From Hydrogenophaga palleronii NBRC 102513 (GTDB taxonomy: Bacteria > Pseudomonadota > Gammaproteobacteria > Burkholderiales > Burkholderiaceae_C): a stretch of 64,000 nucleotides of DNA. A program made the position numbers and the translations under genes. This document shows positions 1-9,093 of the stretch, piece after piece; position 1 is the first letter of the stretch; each line of letters opens with the position of its first letter. Below the pieces are notes generated by a model. The model had not been told where the DNA came from and did not search any database. It saw only the letters and a program-made list of their open reading frames with translations. The DNA is taken from the NCBI RefSeq assembly GCF_001571225.1, contig NZ_BCTJ01000006.1:89882-153881 (forward strand), written 5' to 3'.

Positions 1-2
1 GC

Positions 3-368
3 GTCGCTGGCGAAGGCGTGGCGCTCGCCGTGGTCGGCGCTGTGCTCTCCATGCTCATCTCCGGCAGCATCGCTGCCTCGGACGTGGCCGGCAACGCGCC
101 GGCAGCGGCGCAACGCCTCGCGGGAGGCGACCTCCAGGGGGCACTCGCCCTCCTGCCGGGCACCGACTCGGCCACATTGCTGGCGCTTTATGGACAGGCG
201 TTTGCCTGGCTTCTCATGCTGCTCGCCGGCATCACCGCCATCACCGCCGTCGTCGTGTTCCTGTTCCTTGGCAGCGGCGAGACGCCCAACCCTGTCGCCG
301 CGACCGAGCCAGACGAGGCGCAGACGCCACCACCGCCGCGGGCCAGCTCACCAAGCTGTTCGGCCTGA
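3..368 (+). CDS. MFS efflux-type transporter, C-terminal fragment
   Basis: The reading frame is open from the first bases of the window, so only the C-terminal ~121 residues are seen and the start lies outside. Two hydrophobic segments are visible: one at the very beginning (VALAVVGAVLSMLISGSIAA) and one near the end (FAWLLMLLAGITAITAVVVFLFLG). Between them is a polar loop of about 45 residues, and a Pro-rich cytoplasmic tail follows. This fits the last two helices of a 14-TM drug:H+ antiporter of the EmrB/QacA type. The family call rests on this layout only, since the diagnostic N-terminal motifs are absent. It is convergent with the quinone oxidoreductase downstream. Confidence 0.5.
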   Translation, partial: VAGEGVALAVVGAVLSMLISGSIAASDVAGNAPAAAQRLAGGDLQGALALLPGTDSATLLALYGQAFAWLLMLLAGITAITAVVVFLFLGSGETPNPVAATEPDEAQTPPPPRASSPSCSA

Positions 369-479
369 TGCAATCCGTTTCACGTTCGCGGCGCGGCGCG
401 GCCCAAGCCCGGGAGACCGGGTGCGCGCCCGCACCGCTGTGCTTCCGCCCGGCATTCGCGCACCGCAGCCGCGCAGCAC

Positions 480-1472
480 TCAGGGCAGCAGCACCGTGCA
501 GCCGGTGGTGGCCCGCGCTTCCAGGCTCTTGTGCGCGGCCTGCACATCGGTCAGCGCAAAGCGCTGGTCGATGCGGATCTTCACCTGCCCCGCTTCGACC
601 ACGGCGAACAGGTCGTCGGCCATGGCCTGGGTGCGCTCGCGGCTGGTGATGTGGGTGAACAGCGTCTGGCGCGTCACGTACAACGAGCCCTTGGCCAGCA
701 CGGCCGGGGCGAACGGCGCCACCGGGCCCGAGGCGTTGCCGAAGCTGGCCATCAGGCCGAAGGGGCGCAGGCAGTCGAGCGATTTCTCGAAGGTGTCCTT
801 GCCGACCGAGTCGTACACCACCTTCACGCCCTGGCCGTTGGTGATGTCCTTGACGCGCGCGGCAAAGTCTTCGGTGCGGTAGTTGATGGCGTGGCTCGCG
901 CCGTGCTCCAGCGCCAGCGCGCATTTTTCGTCCGAACCGGCGGTGCCGATCAGCTGCAGGCCGAGCGCCTTGGCCCATTGGCAGGCGATCAGGCCGACAC
1001 CACCGGCGGCGGCGTGGAACAGCACGAAGTCGCCCGCCTCCAGGCCTTCCACCGGCCGCGCGCGCTTGAGCAGATACTGCGCCGTCAGGCCCTTGAGCAT
1101 CATGGCGGCACCGGTCTCGAAGTCGATCACGTCGGGCAGCTTGCAGACGTTCATCGCCGGCATCACGCGCACGTCGCAGTAACTGCCGGGCGGGTTGGCG
1201 GCGTAGGCCGCGCGGTCGCCGGCCTTGAGGTGGGTCACGCCCTCACCCACCGCCTCCACCACACCGGCACCCTCCATGCCCAGCGCCAGCGGCATGGTGT
1301 TCGGGTAAAGGCCGGTGCGTTGGTAAACGTCGATGAAGTTCAGGCCGATGGCGTGGTGGCGGATGCGCAGCTGGCCCGGGCCGGGCTCGCCCACGCTCAC
1401 GGTGTCGACCACCAGTTGTTCGGGGCCGCCATGGGCGTGGATGCGCACGGCGCGGCTGGTCTGTTCGCTCAT
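480..1472 (-). CDS. NADPH:quinone oxidoreductase, zinc-free MDR family
   Basis: A 330-residue medium-chain dehydrogenase/reductase. The N-terminal GroES-like domain carries the quinone-oxidoreductase hallmark GLNFIDVYQRTGLYP (~residues 43-57). The Rossmann domain carries AAAGGVG (~154-160) for NADPH binding. The Cys/His/Glu zinc ligands of alcohol dehydrogenases are absent, so it should reduce quinones or other electrophilic carbonyl compounds in the cytosol. The start at 1472 was chosen because AAGGAG sits just upstream and the protein begins in register with QOR proteins; a longer in-frame start at 1532 would add 20 unconserved residues. It is divergent from the EamA transporter at 1600. 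Confidence 0.9.
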   Translation of the reverse strand: MSEQTSRAVRIHAHGGPEQLVVDTVSVGEPGPGQLRIRHHAIGLNFIDVYQRTGLYPNTMPLALGMEGAGVVEAVGEGVTHLKAGDRAAYAANPPGSYCDVRVMPAMNVCKLPDVIDFETGAAMMLKGLTAQYLLKRARPVEGLEAGDFVLFHAAAGGVGLIACQWAKALGLQLIGTAGSDEKCALALEHGASHAINYRTEDFAARVKDITNGQGVKVVYDSVGKDTFEKSLDCLRPFGLMASFGNASGPVAPFAPAVLAKGSLYVTRQTLFTHITSRERTQAMADDLFAVVEAGQVKIRIDQRFALTDVQAAHKSLEARATTGCTVLLP

Positions 1473-1599
1473 CGAAGGCTCCTTGAGGTGTCGTGATGTC
1501 CAGGTGGCGATGCTGCCACGGATTGCCGGCACGTCTCAGCCGGCCGGGCAATCTCCCCAACCCGCGGCCAGGGATGGCCACGCGCGTACAGTGCAGCCG

Positions 1600-2538
1600 A
1601 TGTCCCAGCCCGCCGGCACCCGCCTCTCTGCCACCACCTTGCTCATGCTGCTCCTGCCGCCGCTGCTGTGGGCCGGCAACGCGGTGCTGGGCCGCATGGT
1701 GCAGGGCCTGGTGCCTCCGGTCACGCTGAACTTCCTGCGCTGGGCGCTGGCCTTCGTGCTGCTGTTGCCGATCGCCGGCTGGGTGCTGCGGCCCGGCAGC
1801 GGTTTGTGGCCCCACTGGCGGCGCTTCGCCTTGTTGGGCCTGCTGGGCGTGGGCTCGTACAACGCGCTGCAATACCTGGCCCTCAAGACCTCCACGCCGA
1901 TCAACGTGACGCTGGTGGCCGCCAGCTCGCCGGTGTGGATGCTGCTGCTCGGGCGCCTGCTGTACGGGGTGGCGATCTCGCGCCGCGCCGCGCTCGGCGC
2001 CGCCTTCTCGCTGATCGGCGTGGCGGTGGTGCTGTCGCGCGGCCACCTGGAGCAATTGCTCGCGGTGCGGCTGGTGCCGGGTGACTTCTGGGTCCTGCTC
2101 GCGTCCATCCTGTGGGCCTGGTACAGCTGGCTGCTGGCACGGCCCAAACCCGGTGCCGAGCCGGCGGCCATCAAGGCCGACTGGGCGGCCTTCCTGCTCG
2201 CGCAGATCGTGCTCGGCCTGTTCTGGTCGGGGCTGTTTGCGGCCGGCGAATGGCTGGTGTTGCCCGAGCTGCCGCCGGGTGAATCGCACATCCACTGGGG
2301 CTGGCCGACAGCCGCCGCGCTGCTGTACTTTGCGGTCGGCCCGTCGCTGATCGCCTACCGCTGCTGGGGCACCGCCGTGGCGCGCGTGGGCCCCGCACTG
2401 GCCAGCCTGTTCCAGAACCTGACCCCGCTGTTCGCCGGGCTGCTGTCGGCCACCTTGCTGGGCGAGCCACCGCAGCCGTACCACGTGGCCGGCTTCGTGC
2501 TGATCGTCGGCGGTATCCTGGTGTCGTCGCGGCGCTGA
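1600..2538 (+). CDS. EamA/DMT-family transporter
   Basis: A 312-residue integral membrane protein made of two EamA repeats of about five helices each. The first helix (LLMLLLPPLLWAGNAVLGRM) has the N-x-x-x-G pattern typical of the drug/metabolite transporter superfamily. The second repeat ends in GFVLIVGGILVSSRR. Such carriers export small metabolites or amino acids; the substrate cannot be read from sequence. Codons upstream of the ATG at 1600 are open but encode unconserved sequence antisense to the qor start region, so the short start is preferred. Confidence 0.85.
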   Translation: MSQPAGTRLSATTLLMLLLPPLLWAGNAVLGRMVQGLVPPVTLNFLRWALAFVLLLPIAGWVLRPGSGLWPHWRRFALLGLLGVGSYNALQYLALKTSTPINVTLVAASSPVWMLLLGRLLYGVAISRRAALGAAFSLIGVAVVLSRGHLEQLLAVRLVPGDFWVLLASILWAWYSWLLARPKPGAEPAAIKADWAAFLLAQIVLGLFWSGLFAAGEWLVLPELPPGESHIHWGWPTAAALLYFAVGPSLIAYRCWGTAVARVGPALASLFQNLTPLFAGLLSATLLGEPPQPYHVAGFVLIVGGILVSSRR

Positions 2539-2553
2539 CGCGCCGCCCCTGCC

Positions 2554-3351
2554 TCAGAAGGTGCCGGGGTAGGCGCCGCCGTCGGCCAGCACGTTCTGGC
2601 CCGTGATGTAGCCGGCGTGCACACTGCACAAAAACGCGCAGATGGCGCCGAACTCCTGCGGCGTGCCGAAGCGCTGCGCCGGGATGGTCTTGCGGCGCGC
2701 ATCGGCAATTGCCTCCACGTCCCGGCCGGTCTTGCTGGCGGCACCTTCCATGGTGACGCGCAAACGGTCGGTGTCGAACGCACCGGGCAGCAGGTTGTTG
2801 ACGGTCACGCCCTTGCCGGCCAGCGGGCTGCGCGCGACCCCGGCAACAAAGCCGGTGAGGCCGCTGCGCGCGCCGTTGGACAGCCCCAGGATGTCGATCG
2901 GTGCCTTCACCGCACCCGAGGTGATGTTGACCACACGGCCGAAGCCGCGCTGCGCCATGCCGTCCACCAGTGCCTTGAGCAGTTCGATCGGCGTCAGCAT
3001 GTTGGCGTCCAGCGCCTTGATCCATTCGTCGCGCTCCCAGGCCCGGAAGTCACCGGGCGGCGGGCCGCCGGCGTTGTTGACCAGGATGTCGAACGCCGTG
3101 CCCGGTCCACCGGCCACCGCCAGCGCCGCCGCGCGGCCTTCCGGCGTGGTGATGTCGGCGGCCACGCCGAGCACGCTCACGCCCGGCGCCGCTTCACGCA
3201 GGGCGGCCACGGCCGCATCGAGTGCGGCCGCGCCACGCGCCACCAGCACCACGTTCACCCCTTCGGCGGCCAGCGCCTGCGCGCAGCCCAGGCCGAGGCC
3301 CTTGCTCGCGCCACACACCAGCGCCCATTTGCCCTTGATACCCAGGTCCAT
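2554..3351 (-). CDS. SDR-family oxidoreductase with non-canonical active site
   Basis: A 265-residue short-chain dehydrogenase/reductase fold. The cofactor motif is GASKGLG (residues 14-20), NNAG is at 92-95, and the catalytic-region serine is Ser145 in NITSGA. The expected Tyr-x-x-x-Lys is replaced by S158-NGA-R162 in ILGLSNGARSGL, so the classical proton relay is missing. The motif belongs to a recognisable SDR subgroup often annotated as 3-oxoacyl-ACP reductase homologues. It is the last gene of a minus-strand run, 21 bases after the EamA gene. Its reaction is unknown; calling it FabG would overstate the evidence. Confidence 0.85.
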   Translation of the reverse strand: MDLGIKGKWALVCGASKGLGLGCAQALAAEGVNVVLVARGAAALDAAVAALREAAPGVSVLGVAADITTPEGRAAALAVAGGPGTAFDILVNNAGGPPPGDFRAWERDEWIKALDANMLTPIELLKALVDGMAQRGFGRVVNITSGAVKAPIDILGLSNGARSGLTGFVAGVARSPLAGKGVTVNNLLPGAFDTDRLRVTMEGAASKTGRDVEAIADARRKTIPAQRFGTPQEFGAICAFLCSVHAGYITGQNVLADGGAYPGTF

Positions 3352-3372
3352 GTGAATCTCTCCAGTCGTCGA

Positions 3373-4311
3373 TTATTTGGAAGTGCCGCGGCCAAAGCGC
3401 GTCACCAGGAAAACACCACCGAGCACCAGCACCGTGCCGGCAACGATCCAGCGGTTGAAAGGCTCGTCGAGGATCAGCACGCCCATGAGGATGGTGGACA
3501 TCGGGCCGATCATGCCGGTCTGTGCGGTCAGGCCGGCGCCGATGCGCTCGATCGCCATCATCACCATCAGCACCGGCGCAAAGGTGCACAGGGTGGCGTT
3601 GAGCAGCGACAGCCAGATCACCTCGGGCGCCACCGCGGCCGCGCCCATGGGCCGCAGCAGCACGAACTGCAGCAGGCACAACACGCAGGCCACACTGGTC
3701 GCCAGCCCCACCAGGCGCATGGAGCCGAGGCGCTTGACCATCTCGCCGCTGTAGACCAGGTAGATCGCATAACTCACGGCGCTGGCGAACACCAGCAGCG
3801 CACCGAGCAGCGCATGCGGCCCCTGCGCACCGGCCTCGTGCCCGAACACCAGCAGCACACCGGCGTAACTCACCGCCATGGCGATGGCCTGCAGGCCGGT
3901 CACGCGGCGTTTGTAGACCAGCCAGCCCAGCAGCAGGACCAGCGTGGGGTTGAGGTACAGGATCAGGCGCTCCAGGCTGGCGCTGATGTATTGCAGGCCC
4001 CAGAAGTCGAGAAAGCTCGCGAGGTAATAACCGGTGAAGCCGAGGCCGAGAACGCCCAGCCAGTCGCGCCGCGTCAGCGCCGCCGGCTTCACGCCGTTGC
4101 GCGGCCGGCCGGCCCACCAGGCCAGGGCCAGGAACAGCGGCAGCGCGAACAGCATGCGGTACATGATGAGCGTGACCGCATCCACGCCGTGGCGGTAGGC
4201 CAGCTTGACGATGATGGCCTTGCCGCTGAAGGCGATGGAGCCGGCGCTGGCGAGCAGCAGGCCACTGGCGACATGGGACGAAACGGGATGGGCGGGCGGC
4301 GTGGCAGGCAT
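3373..4311 (-). CDS. EamA/DMT-family transporter
   Basis: A 312-residue DMT-superfamily membrane protein with two EamA repeats. The first begins at ASGLLLASAGSIAFSGKAI, and the second ends at TVLVLGGVFLVTRFGRGTSK. It follows tctA by about 50 bases and precedes the SDR by about 20 on the same strand, suggesting co-transcription with the downstream part of the minus-strand run. The start at 4311 skips 16 upstream in-frame residues that are Arg-rich and unlike a membrane protein N-terminus. Substrate unknown. Confidence 0.85.
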   Translation of the reverse strand: MPATPPAHPVSSHVASGLLLASAGSIAFSGKAIIVKLAYRHGVDAVTLIMYRMLFALPLFLALAWWAGRPRNGVKPAALTRRDWLGVLGLGFTGYYLASFLDFWGLQYISASLERLILYLNPTLVLLLGWLVYKRRVTGLQAIAMAVSYAGVLLVFGHEAGAQGPHALLGALLVFASAVSYAIYLVYSGEMVKRLGSMRLVGLATSVACVLCLLQFVLLRPMGAAAVAPEVIWLSLLNATLCTFAPVLMVMMAIERIGAGLTAQTGMIGPMSTILMGVLILDEPFNRWIVAGTVLVLGGVFLVTRFGRGTSK

Positions 4312-4362
4312 TGGCGCGATTATCCCGGCTGACCCGCGGCAACGCCCCCGCAGGGCCATGCC

Positions 4363-5949
4363 CTATGGCGAACGCTGCCGTCTCGGTTGCAGCACCACCA
4401 CCAGCAACAACAAGATGGCGGTCATCAAGAGCAGCGCCGACACCGGCCGCTCGATGAACACGAACCAGTCGCCGCGCGCGAGCTGCAGGGCATGGCGCAA
4501 CTGCTCTTCCAGGTCGCTGGCCAGCACGAAACCGAGCAGCAGCGCCACGCCTTCGCAACCCAGGCGTTGCAGCACGAAGCCCAGCAGGCCCAGGCCCATC
4601 ACCAGCCAGACACCCCAGCCGTGTGGACCGAGCGCCAGCGCACCCAGGCCGCAGGCCACCAGCATCGCGGCCAGCAGCGCACGGCGCGGCAGGCGCAAGA
4701 CCTGCAACAGCGCCGGTGCCCACCAGCGCGCCAGCGGCAGGTTGAGCGCCAACAGGAACAGGTTGCCGACCCACATCGACACCAGCAGGCCCCAGAACAG
4801 ATCGGGCTGCACCTGCATCACCGCCGGCCCGGGTTCGATCGCGTGCAGGCCGAGCGCGCCCAGCAGCAGGGCCATCACGGTGTTGGGCGGCAGGCCGAGC
4901 GCCAGCATGGGCAGGTAGGCGGTCTGGGCGCCGGCGTTGTTGGCCGCCTCGGGCGCGGCCACGCCACGCAGATTGCCCTGGCCCAGCGGCGGTGTGCGCT
5001 GGCGCGAGACCACGGCCTCCAGCCGGTAGGCCGCCAGCGAGGACAGCAACGCCCCGCCCCCGGGCACGACGCCGAGCACCGCGCCCAGGCCGGTGCCACG
5101 CAACATCGCCGGCCAGACCTGCTTCAACTCCTCGCGGCTCGGCCGCGTCTGCAGATCCAGCGCCGCGGTGCGCGGCGGCAACGCTGGTGGCTGGGTGGCC
5201 GTGGGCGCGGACGGTGTGGCCGGTGCCAGCGCCGACAGGCCGGCCAGCTCGGCCGCGACCGGCGCCACCACAAAGAAACCCAGCGCCAGCGCGATGAAGC
5301 CCACGCCCTCGCTCAGGCCATGGTGGCGGCCCATCCAGGGCTCCAGGCCTTCGGGCACGAAACGCGCGGTGCCGGTGTGCACGTCCCAGCCCATCAGCCC
5401 CAGCAGCAGGCCCAGCACCGCCATCGCCAGCGCCTTGAGGAAGGAACCCGAGGCCAGCACGGTGGCGCCCACCAGGCCGACCACCAGCAACAGGAAACGC
5501 TCGGCAGCACCGAACTGCTGGCCGAGCGACACCACCCACGGCGCCAGCAGCACCACCAGCGCGATGGCCAGGCAACCGGCGACGCAGGAGCTGATGGTGG
5601 CGGTGGCCAGCGCGGCACCGGCGCGGCCCTGCAAGGCCAGCGGGTGGCCGTCGTGGCTGGTCATCACCGACGAGGCTTCGCCGGGCTGGTTCAACACGAT
5701 GGCGGGCAGCGAGCCGCCGTACTGCGCGCCGTAGTACACGCCGGCCAGCACCAACAAGGCAGGCAGTGCCGGCAGGCCGAGCGTGGCCGGCAGCAGCAGG
5801 GTGATGGCGGCCACCGGCCCCAGGCCGGGCAACACGCCGAACACGCTGCCGACCAGCACACCGAGTGCGATCAGCCCCAGCGCCTGCCAGCCCCAGACCG
5901 CCACCAGGCCTTGCTGCAGCGCCGCCCACCAGGAAAAGTCGAAGCCCAT
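4363..5949 (-). CDS. tctA: Tripartite tricarboxylate transporter permease, TctA family
   Basis: A 528-residue large permease subunit with many hydrophobic helices. TctA hallmarks are visible: GVLVGSVFGVLPGLGPVAA near residue 30, the NQPGEASSV stretch near 90, and the internal repeat GAVLGVVPGGGALLSSLAAY followed by PEAANNAGAQTAYLPML. With TctB and a periplasmic TctC (Bug) protein it takes up carboxylates using an ion gradient. TctB lies 19 bases upstream on the same strand, but no tctC is adjacent, so the binding protein must be encoded elsewhere. The N-terminus MGFDFSWWAALQQGL is typical for the family and fixes the start. Confidence 0.93.
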   Translation of the reverse strand: MGFDFSWWAALQQGLVAVWGWQALGLIALGVLVGSVFGVLPGLGPVAAITLLLPATLGLPALPALLVLAGVYYGAQYGGSLPAIVLNQPGEASSVMTSHDGHPLALQGRAGAALATATISSCVAGCLAIALVVLLAPWVVSLGQQFGAAERFLLLVVGLVGATVLASGSFLKALAMAVLGLLLGLMGWDVHTGTARFVPEGLEPWMGRHHGLSEGVGFIALALGFFVVAPVAAELAGLSALAPATPSAPTATQPPALPPRTAALDLQTRPSREELKQVWPAMLRGTGLGAVLGVVPGGGALLSSLAAYRLEAVVSRQRTPPLGQGNLRGVAAPEAANNAGAQTAYLPMLALGLPPNTVMALLLGALGLHAIEPGPAVMQVQPDLFWGLLVSMWVGNLFLLALNLPLARWWAPALLQVLRLPRRALLAAMLVACGLGALALGPHGWGVWLVMGLGLLGFVLQRLGCEGVALLLGFVLASDLEEQLRHALQLARGDWFVFIERPVSALLLMTAILLLLVVVLQPRRQRSP

Positions 5950-5968
5950 GGCGGTGCCTGTGCCGCGT

Positions 5969-6475
5969 TCAGTTGCCGGCCCGCGTGGGCCACAGCGGCA
6001 GGTCCAGATCCAGCGGGCCGACCCACAGCACCAGCACCAGCAGCGCCAGCCCGATGGACCAGAGCCAGACCCGCGCCGGCGTGCCACCCGGCGTGCCGGG
6101 CACCACCGCCAGCAGCAGGCCGGCCACACCGGCCACCAGCCCGAAAGTGGGCCAGCCCTGGAACCAGGGGCCGATCCAGGGCCATTGCGCCGGGCCGCTG
6201 CACAGCGCCAGCCAGAACAGGCCGGCGAGCAGGCGCAACAAGGGGCCAAAGCCCCAGTGCCGCACACGGCCGCCACCCAGGGCCTCGAAGGTCAGCGCCT
6301 TGAACAGGATGCAGATGCCGAGCAGGCCGAGCAGCAGGCCCAGCAGCAGCGGCACATAACCGGGCCCCATGTCGGCCGCCGAACCCAGGCTGTGGCGCGA
6401 AGCCGCCCAGCCAAAACCCACGCCCAATGCCAGGAACAGCAAGCCTGTCAGACAGTCCTGCAGGTTCTTGATCAT
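5969..6475 (-). CDS. tctB: Tripartite tricarboxylate transporter small subunit, TctB family
   Basis: A 168-residue protein with four predicted hydrophobic helices: DCLTGLLFLALGVGFGWAA, YVPLLLGLLLGLLGICILF, the pair around GLFWLALC and VAGVAGLLLAVV, and a last one at LALLVLVLWVG. The MGPGYVP motif after the first helix is characteristic of TctB. It is the small membrane subunit of the tctBA pair and lies 16 bases after the GspE/PilB-like gene, so transcription may be shared. The start at 6475 (MIKNLQDCLTG) matches the usual TctB N-terminus; the upstream open frame is antisense-like and Cys/Arg-rich. Confidence 0.9.
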   Translation of the reverse strand: MIKNLQDCLTGLLFLALGVGFGWAASRHSLGSAADMGPGYVPLLLGLLLGLLGICILFKALTFEALGGGRVRHWGFGPLLRLLAGLFWLALCSGPAQWPWIGPWFQGWPTFGLVAGVAGLLLAVVPGTPGGTPARVWLWSIGLALLVLVLWVGPLDLDLPLWPTRAGN

Positions 6476-6491
6476 GGCGCCGGCCCCGCGC

Positions 6492-8303
6492 TCACTGCAC
6501 CGGCGGCGTACACGCCAGCACCTCGTCCATGGTGGTCTGGCCTTCGGCCACGCGCGCCGCGCCACCCAGGCGCAGCGGGCGCATGCCGTCCTGCACCGCC
6601 TGCTTGCGCAGCGCGTCCAGCTTGGGCTCACCGCTCACCTTGTCCTTGAAGGCTTCGGTGACCACCAGCAGTTCGTACAGGCCCATGCGGCCACGGAAGC
6701 CGGTCATGCGGCAGTCCACACAACCCACCGGCTGGTAGGGCCGGTAGCTGCCGCTGACCTGCCAGGGTTTGACCAGCTCGGCCAGCTCGGTGCGCGAGGC
6801 GGCGGTTTCGTCCACGTCCTGCGGCTTGCGGCAGGCCGGGCACAGCGTGCGCACCAGGCGCTGCGCGAGCACGCCGAGCACGGTGGCATTGATGAGGTAG
6901 GGCGGAATGCCCAGCTCCATCAGCCGCATGATGGCCGAAGGCGCGTCGTTGGTGTGCAGCGTGGTGAACACCAGGTGGCCGGTGAGCGCGGCCTGCACCG
7001 CCATCTCGGCGGTGGCCAGGTCGCGCACCTCGCCGACCATGATGATGTCCGGGTCCTGCCGCATGAGCGAGCGCAGGCCCTGCGCAAAGTCCAGGTCGAG
7101 GTGCGGCTGCACCTGGGTCTGGTTGAAGGCCGGTTCGATCATCTCGATCGGGTCTTCCACCGTGCTCACGTTCACCTCTTCGGTGGCCAGCCGCTTGAGC
7201 GTGGCGTAGAGCGTGGTGGTCTTGCCCGAGCCGGTGGGCCCGGTCACCAGCACGATGCCATGCGGGCGTTTGGTGAGGCCTTCCCAGCGCTGCGCGTCGT
7301 GCGGTGCAAAACCGAGCGCGCTCAGGTCTTTCACTGTCGACTCGGGATCGAAGATGCGCATCACCAGCTTTTCGCCGAAGGCGGTGGGCAACGTGGACAG
7401 GCGCATTTCCACCTCGTCGCCACGCGCGCCGCCAACACCGGGGCGCAGCGTCTTGATGCGCCCGTCCTGCGGCCTGCGCCGCTCCACCACGTCCATGCGG
7501 CCGAGCAGCTTGATGCGCGCGGTCATGGCGTTCATCACGCCGATCGGCATCTGGTAAACCGGGTGCAGCACACCGTCGATGCGGAAGCGGATCACACCCT
7601 GCTCGCGCCGCGGCTCCAGGTGGATGTCGCTGGCGCGCTGGTCAAACGCGTACTGCCAGAGCCAGTCCACCACCTGCACCACGCCCTGGTCGTTGGCGTC
7701 GAGCTGCTTGTTGGCCTTGCCGAGTTCCACCAGCTGCTCGAAGCTGTTGAAGCCCTGTGCGCCGGTCTTGCTGGCCGCGCGCACCGACTTGGCGAGGGCA
7801 AAAAATTCGCCGGTGAAGTTGTTGATGGCCTGCGGGCTGGACAGCACCAGGCGCACGGTGCGCCGGGTCTGGCGCTCCACCTCGGGCACCCAGTCGCGGA
7901 TGAAGGGTTCGGCCGTGGCCACCACCACCTCGCTCGCGCTCACCTGCACCGGCAGCACCTTGTGGCGCTCGGCGTAGGCCGCGCTCATCACGTCGGCCAC
8001 CTTGCCCACGTCGACCTTGAGCGGGTCGATGCGCATGTACTCCAGCCCGCTGCGTTTGGCCAGCCATTGCGTGAGCGCCTCGACATCGAGCACATGGTGG
8101 TCGGCGGCGCGTGCCATGCCCACCACCGCCAGCCGCTGCAACGGGTGCTGCGAGCTGTGGGCCGAGGCGCAGCGTGCGGTGGTGCGTTCGGCCTCTTCGG
8201 CCGAGATCACACCGTCCTCGCGCAACCAGCCGACCAGCGTGCGCCAGTCCAGCGGACCATCGAAGCTCTTCTGTGGTGCGTCGACGGCGGCGGAGGTTTT
8301 CAT
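6492..8303 (-). CDS. GspE/PulE/PilB-family secretion or type IV pilus assembly ATPase
   Basis: A 603-residue AAA+ traffic ATPase. An N-terminal MshEN/GspE-N-like region (~60-160) precedes the ATPase core. The core has Walker A GPTGSGKTTT (~355-364), the Asp-box region TLHTNDAPSA, Walker B around DPDIIMVGEVRD, and the four-cysteine zinc module CPAC...CVDC near 490-530. Such enzymes hydrolyse ATP at the inner-membrane base of type II secretion systems or type IV pili. No other pilus or secretion gene lies nearby, so GspE and PilB cannot be separated. The gene starts 7 bases after the stop of the upstream spermidine-synthase-like gene. Confidence 0.9.
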   Translation of the reverse strand: MKTSAAVDAPQKSFDGPLDWRTLVGWLREDGVISAEEAERTTARCASAHSSQHPLQRLAVVGMARAADHHVLDVEALTQWLAKRSGLEYMRIDPLKVDVGKVADVMSAAYAERHKVLPVQVSASEVVVATAEPFIRDWVPEVERQTRRTVRLVLSSPQAINNFTGEFFALAKSVRAASKTGAQGFNSFEQLVELGKANKQLDANDQGVVQVVDWLWQYAFDQRASDIHLEPRREQGVIRFRIDGVLHPVYQMPIGVMNAMTARIKLLGRMDVVERRRPQDGRIKTLRPGVGGARGDEVEMRLSTLPTAFGEKLVMRIFDPESTVKDLSALGFAPHDAQRWEGLTKRPHGIVLVTGPTGSGKTTTLYATLKRLATEEVNVSTVEDPIEMIEPAFNQTQVQPHLDLDFAQGLRSLMRQDPDIIMVGEVRDLATAEMAVQAALTGHLVFTTLHTNDAPSAIMRLMELGIPPYLINATVLGVLAQRLVRTLCPACRKPQDVDETAASRTELAELVKPWQVSGSYRPYQPVGCVDCRMTGFRGRMGLYELLVVTEAFKDKVSGEPKLDALRKQAVQDGMRPLRLGGAARVAEGQTTMDEVLACTPPVQ

Positions 8304-8310
8304 GGGTGTT

Positions 8311-9093
8311 TCAGGATACCGGTTTGAACAGGCGCAGCCACTTCACCGCGGGCAAACCCCAACGGGCCTGCACCGCCTCGGCGCGTGCCAGCAAGGCCAT
8401 GCGCGTCGGGCGCTCGGCGGTGCGCTGTGCCAGCACCACGGTGTTGCCTTCGCGCGTGGGCTTGAAGGCCCACACCGCATCGTCGCCGAACGCGGCGCAG
8501 ATGCTTTGCAGCGAGCGCTCGTAGCTGGTGTCGCGGCCGAACAGGTTGACGGTGAGGCAACCGTCGTCGGTGAGTGCGGCGCGGCAGTCGGCGTAGAAGT
8601 CGGGGCTGTCGAGCACCGGGGCGGCGGCCTCGTGGTCGTACAGGTCGACCTGCAGGGCATCGTAGGCGCCCACGTGGGCAGCGGCGCGGATTTCTTCACC
8701 GGCATCGGCCAGCAGCACGCGCAGGCGCGGGCCATCGGCCGGCAGCTTGAACCACTGGCGGCACACCGCGAGCACCTGCGGGTTGATCTCGATCGCGGTG
8801 GTGTCCATGCGCAGCTTCTTGAAGCAGTACTTGGTCAATGCCGCCGAGCCCAACCCGAGCTGCAGCGCGCGGCGCTTGGCCACCGACTCGGGTTCAACGA
8901 ACAGCAGCCAGGCCATCATGCGCTGCACGTAGTCGAGCTCGATTTCGAACGGTGCCTCCAGCAACATGGAGCCCTGGATCCACTCGGTGCCCAGGTGCAG
9001 GAAACGCACCTCGCTGTCTTCGGAGATGGTCACTTCGGGCAGCACGGGCGCGCCACGGCGGGCGCGCGCGGCGGCGTTGGCGCCGGCCTTCAT
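8311..9093 (-). CDS. Spermidine synthase-like protein
   Basis: A 260-residue SAM/dcSAM-binding Rossmann protein of the spermidine synthase superfamily. Visible features are LQLGLGSAALTKYCF (glycine-rich binding loop), TAIEINPQVLAVCRQWF (acidic residue after strand 2), and the DALQVDLYDHEAAAP strand, where spermidine synthases carry the catalytic Asp. The loop lacks the usual GGGDG pattern, so aminopropyl transfer is not assured and a methyltransferase role is possible. It leads the minus-strand run into the GspE/PilB ATPase (7-base gap). It is divergent from mscS. Confidence 0.75.
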   Translation of the reverse strand: MKAGANAAARARRGAPVLPEVTISEDSEVRFLHLGTEWIQGSMLLEAPFEIELDYVQRMMAWLLFVEPESVAKRRALQLGLGSAALTKYCFKKLRMDTTAIEINPQVLAVCRQWFKLPADGPRLRVLLADAGEEIRAAAHVGAYDALQVDLYDHEAAAPVLDSPDFYADCRAALTDDGCLTVNLFGRDTSYERSLQSICAAFGDDAVWAFKPTREGNTVVLAQRTAERPTRMALLARAEAVQARWGLPAVKWLRLFKPVS

